This document shows, in pieces, positions 62,241-64,000 of a DNA stretch of 64,000 nucleotides (position 1 is the stretch's first letter; the number at the start of each line of letters is the position of its first letter). The stretch covers positions 186,001-250,000 of the forward strand of contig NZ_JABEMC010000005.1 of the NCBI RefSeq assembly GCF_013004595.1, read 5' to 3'. Origin of the DNA: Brevibacterium luteolum (GTDB lineage: Bacteria; Actinomycetota; Actinomycetes; Actinomycetales; Brevibacteriaceae). A program made the translations under genes and the position numbers. Under the pieces are notes generated by a model. It ran no database searches, was not told the DNA's origin, and saw only the letters and a program-made list of their open reading frames with translations.

Positions 62241-62810
62241 TCAGTCGTTTTCGGTTAGTAGTTCGCGGCGTGTTTTGGTGCGGTAGGTCGCCACATGGAC
62301 GCGGTTGGCGCAGTTGCGCAGGTCGCAGAATCGCTTCGACTTGTTCTTTGTCAGATCAGCGAGCGCCGCGGTGCAGTCGTCCGCCGCACAGGTGCGGAGA
62401 CGTCCCAGGTCGCCTGAGCGGATCAGGTCGGTCAGCACCAGTGCAATGTCAGAGGCGACGCGCTCGCCCAGAGGAGCGGCGTTCCCCGCTGCGTGCAGAT
62501 GCCAATCCCACTCGTCGTGACGCACAAGTTGCGGGAACGTGCGGATCTCTCGGAATGTCGCGTTGATCGCGTCGACCACCGCGGTCACATCATCGTCTAG
62601 AACGACTCGGAAGCGCTCACGCATTGTCGCTACCGCAGCGACATCGAACGCTGAGGCCTCCAACGACCCGGTGAAGTCATGCACAGTGACGAAGCGCTCC
62701 AGTTCCTCCGGTGCGGCGAGCCGATCGTCCGGGCCCCTCACTCCGGGCCCGGTGTTCAACAGATCGACCAGCATGGACAGGTTCGCCCGAACATCGTGAC
62801 TGAAGCGCAT
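62241..62810 (-). CDS. CGNR zinc-finger/ABATE domain regulator
   Basis: 189 aa. N-terminal ABATE (DUF1470) domain, then a C-terminal zinc finger: LRTCAADDCTAALADLTKNK, SKRFCDLRNCANRVHVATYR. The second pair is C-x4-C with CANR in place of CGNR. The family is presumed to be transcriptional regulators. GAGGT precedes the ATG. It is divergent from an EamA transporter with nested palindromes in between, so it probably controls it. The composition is more AT-rich than in the core genes. Confidence 0.88.
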   Translation of the reverse strand: MRFSHDVRANLSMLVDLLNTGPGVRGPDDRLAAPEELERFVTVHDFTGSLEASAFDVAAVATMRERFRVVLDDDVTAVVDAINATFREIRTFPQLVRHDEWDWHLHAAGNAAPLGERVASDIALVLTDLIRSGDLGRLRTCAADDCTAALADLTKNKSKRFCDLRNCANRVHVATYRTKTRRELLTEND

Positions 62811-62850
62811 ACCTCTATGTTACCCGAGTGAGACCGGAGGCTACCAGCTT

Positions 62851-62918
62851 ATAGACAGTGTTTTTACGGCTTCTGATAGAATACAAACAGTGTCTATCAG
62901 TTAATAGTCACTGTCTAT
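62851..62918. promoter_or_regulatory. Nested inverted repeats between CGNR and EamA genes
   Basis: ATAGACAGTG (62851-62860) and CACTGTCTAT (62909-62918) are perfect 10-nt inverted copies. Inside them CTGATAGA (62873-62880) and TCTATCAG (62893-62900) form a second perfect pair around ATACAAACAGTG. The inner pair overlaps a TAGAAT -10-like box (62877-62882). Confidence 0.65.
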
Positions 62919-62940
62919 GTCAGCTCGAAGGGATGGTTCT

Positions 62941-63972
62941 GTGCACTATCGCGTGGTGGCTGGGTTCGTGTTCATGCTGGCCTCGGCGTTTTTCTTCGCC
63001 GTGTCCGGCCCGGTGGCCAAGGCCCTCTACGAGATCGGCTGGACGCCCGGCTCGGTGGTGCTGACCAGGCTGACCGGCGCAGCACTGATCCTCCTGATTC
63101 CCACCCTGATCGCCCTGCGAGGGCTCTGGGGCGAGGTGCGACGCAACTGGAAGCCGATCGCTGTCTACGGCGTGGTCTCGATGGCCGGGGTGCAGGCGTT
63201 CTTCTTCCTCGCCGTTGAACACCTCAGCGTCGCCGTTGCCGTGCTGCTGGAAGTGATGGGTGCCCCGTTGATCGTGGTGTTCTGGCTGTGGGCACGCACG
63301 CGCCAGCGCCCCAGCGCGGTAACGGGCATCGGGGTCGTCATCTCGCTGATTGGTGTGGTGCTGGTGCTGGACTTCCAGAACTCGTCACTGAGCTGGTTCG
63401 GGGTCTTCATGGCCGTCGGTGCGGCAGCGTGCTTCGCGTTCTACTTCCTCATGGCCGCCAACCAGACCATCGAGATACCACCCATCGCATTCACCGGACT
63501 GGGTATGAGCGCGGGCGCGCTCGCCGCGCTCATCATCAATCTCAGTCAGGTCATGCCTGCCCAGTTTGCCAACGCCAGCGTAGACTTCGCGGGCACGCGC
63601 ATGTCCTGGTTCATTCCCGCCCTCCTGCTGGTTGTGTTCACCGTCGGGGCGTACGTCTGCGGGTTCCTCGGCCTGCGCTACCTCGGAGCCACCGTGGGAT
63701 CGTTCGTGAACCTCACCGAAGTGCCCGCCTCAGCCATTGCCGCATTCATCCTCCTCGGCGAACTCCTCACCCGGCAGCAATTCCTCGGCGGAGGCATCAT
63801 CCTCGCCGGAATCGCACTCGTCAAATGGGGTGACCTGAAGGCACAGCCGCGACAAGAGCCGCCCAAAAGAGTGACACTCCAAGAGGGCGACGCGGACACC
63901 AGCACACGCGCCACGACCGCTCCACTCACGACGCTTCCGACCCCGTCCGACAAATACCTCAACGGCTCTTAG
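62941..63972 (+). CDS. EamA family transporter
   Basis: 343 aa drug/metabolite exporter with ten predicted helices in two EamA repeats (GFVFMLASAFFFAVSGPVAK and GVFMAVGAAACFAFYFLMAA). The GTG at 62941 lies 7 nt after GAAGGGA; ATG 62917 upstream lacks a ribosome site and falls inside the operator-like repeat. The C-terminal 40 residues are hydrophilic. It is paired with the CGNR regulator, inside what seems to be an integrated island. Confidence 0.9.
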   Translation: MHYRVVAGFVFMLASAFFFAVSGPVAKALYEIGWTPGSVVLTRLTGAALILLIPTLIALRGLWGEVRRNWKPIAVYGVVSMAGVQAFFFLAVEHLSVAVAVLLEVMGAPLIVVFWLWARTRQRPSAVTGIGVVISLIGVVLVLDFQNSSLSWFGVFMAVGAAACFAFYFLMAANQTIEIPPIAFTGLGMSAGALAALIINLSQVMPAQFANASVDFAGTRMSWFIPALLLVVFTVGAYVCGFLGLRYLGATVGSFVNLTEVPASAIAAFILLGELLTRQQFLGGGIILAGIALVKWGDLKAQPRQEPPKRVTLQEGDADTSTRATTAPLTTLPTPSDKYLNGS

Positions 63973-64000
63973 CCTCGATCCACCGCTATAAGGGGCTTCG

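Overview
The window is a high-GC actinobacterial chromosome segment. A mycothiol synthase gene, an actinobacterial nitrobindin-like gene, a ppk-mutT1 pair and several apparently leaderless genes place it in the Actinomycetota. A Micrococcales/Brevibacterium-like host is my guess; the sequence alone does not settle the genus. Coding density is high, with operons joined by 1-7 nt gaps or 4-nt ATGA overlaps.

Layout. 0-10.4 kb: the 3' part of aminopeptidase N, an LLM flavin oxidoreductase, a BASS-family transporter, GabT, a YgfZ-type folate-binding protein, and an operon with a 38-residue membrane microprotein, a nitrobindin-like protein and a coiled-coil membrane protein. 10.5-14.6 kb: mshD, ppk and a Nudix/histidine-phosphatase MutT1. 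15.1-21.3 kb: a phosphate locus, with a PHO-box-like direct repeat before pstSCAB and a convergent pit/DUF47 pair. 21.6-28.7 kb: small or unknown proteins, tRNA-Lys, a secreted DUF1524/Excalibur nuclease, and a patch of frameshifted or truncated genes at about 25.2-28.6 kb. 28.8-34.4 kb: a Rieske oxygenase/reductase cluster with a GntR regulator, divergent from a ThDP enzyme. 34.5-35.8 kb: a TetR regulator and a small efflux protein sharing paired operators.

36.2-43.5 kb: a 5-oxoproline-type island holding pxpA, a fused pxpB-pxpC, a biotin carboxylase-BCCP, a GntR regulator, and divergently a DUF1445 protein and an NRAMP-like transporter. Two nearly identical TTGTTCAACAA palindromes, one before each operon, suggest a single regulon. 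The fused pxpBC gene carries the folds that form the carboxyltransferase of urea carboxylase, so with the biotin carboxylase it could make a complete biotin-dependent enzyme. 43.5-49.4 kb: DUF418/TetR and a polar amino-acid ABC operon with two paralogous binding proteins. 49.4-50.4 kb: a methyltransferase gene bracketed by two inverted copies of a 61-bp hairpin element. 50.4-60.4 kb: DUF819 and MFS transporters, an AAA/DUF4143 ATPase behind four 23-bp repeats, a ThDP enzyme with an amidohydrolase, YigZ, YbaK and a zincin-like protein. 60.6-64 kb: tRNA-Glu, tRNA-Asp and tRNA-Phe, then a tyrosine integrase abutting tRNA-Phe, an IS21-like end fragment and a CGNR regulator/EamA exporter pair. This looks like the edge of an integrated element running out of the window.

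The main unexplained signals are the hairpin-bracketed methyltransferase, a dispersed 19-bp repeat (ACCACCGCCTCGGGAACGG) found in intergenic hairpins and inside genes, several promoter-proximal tandem repeats, and the possible 5-oxoproline carboxylase.
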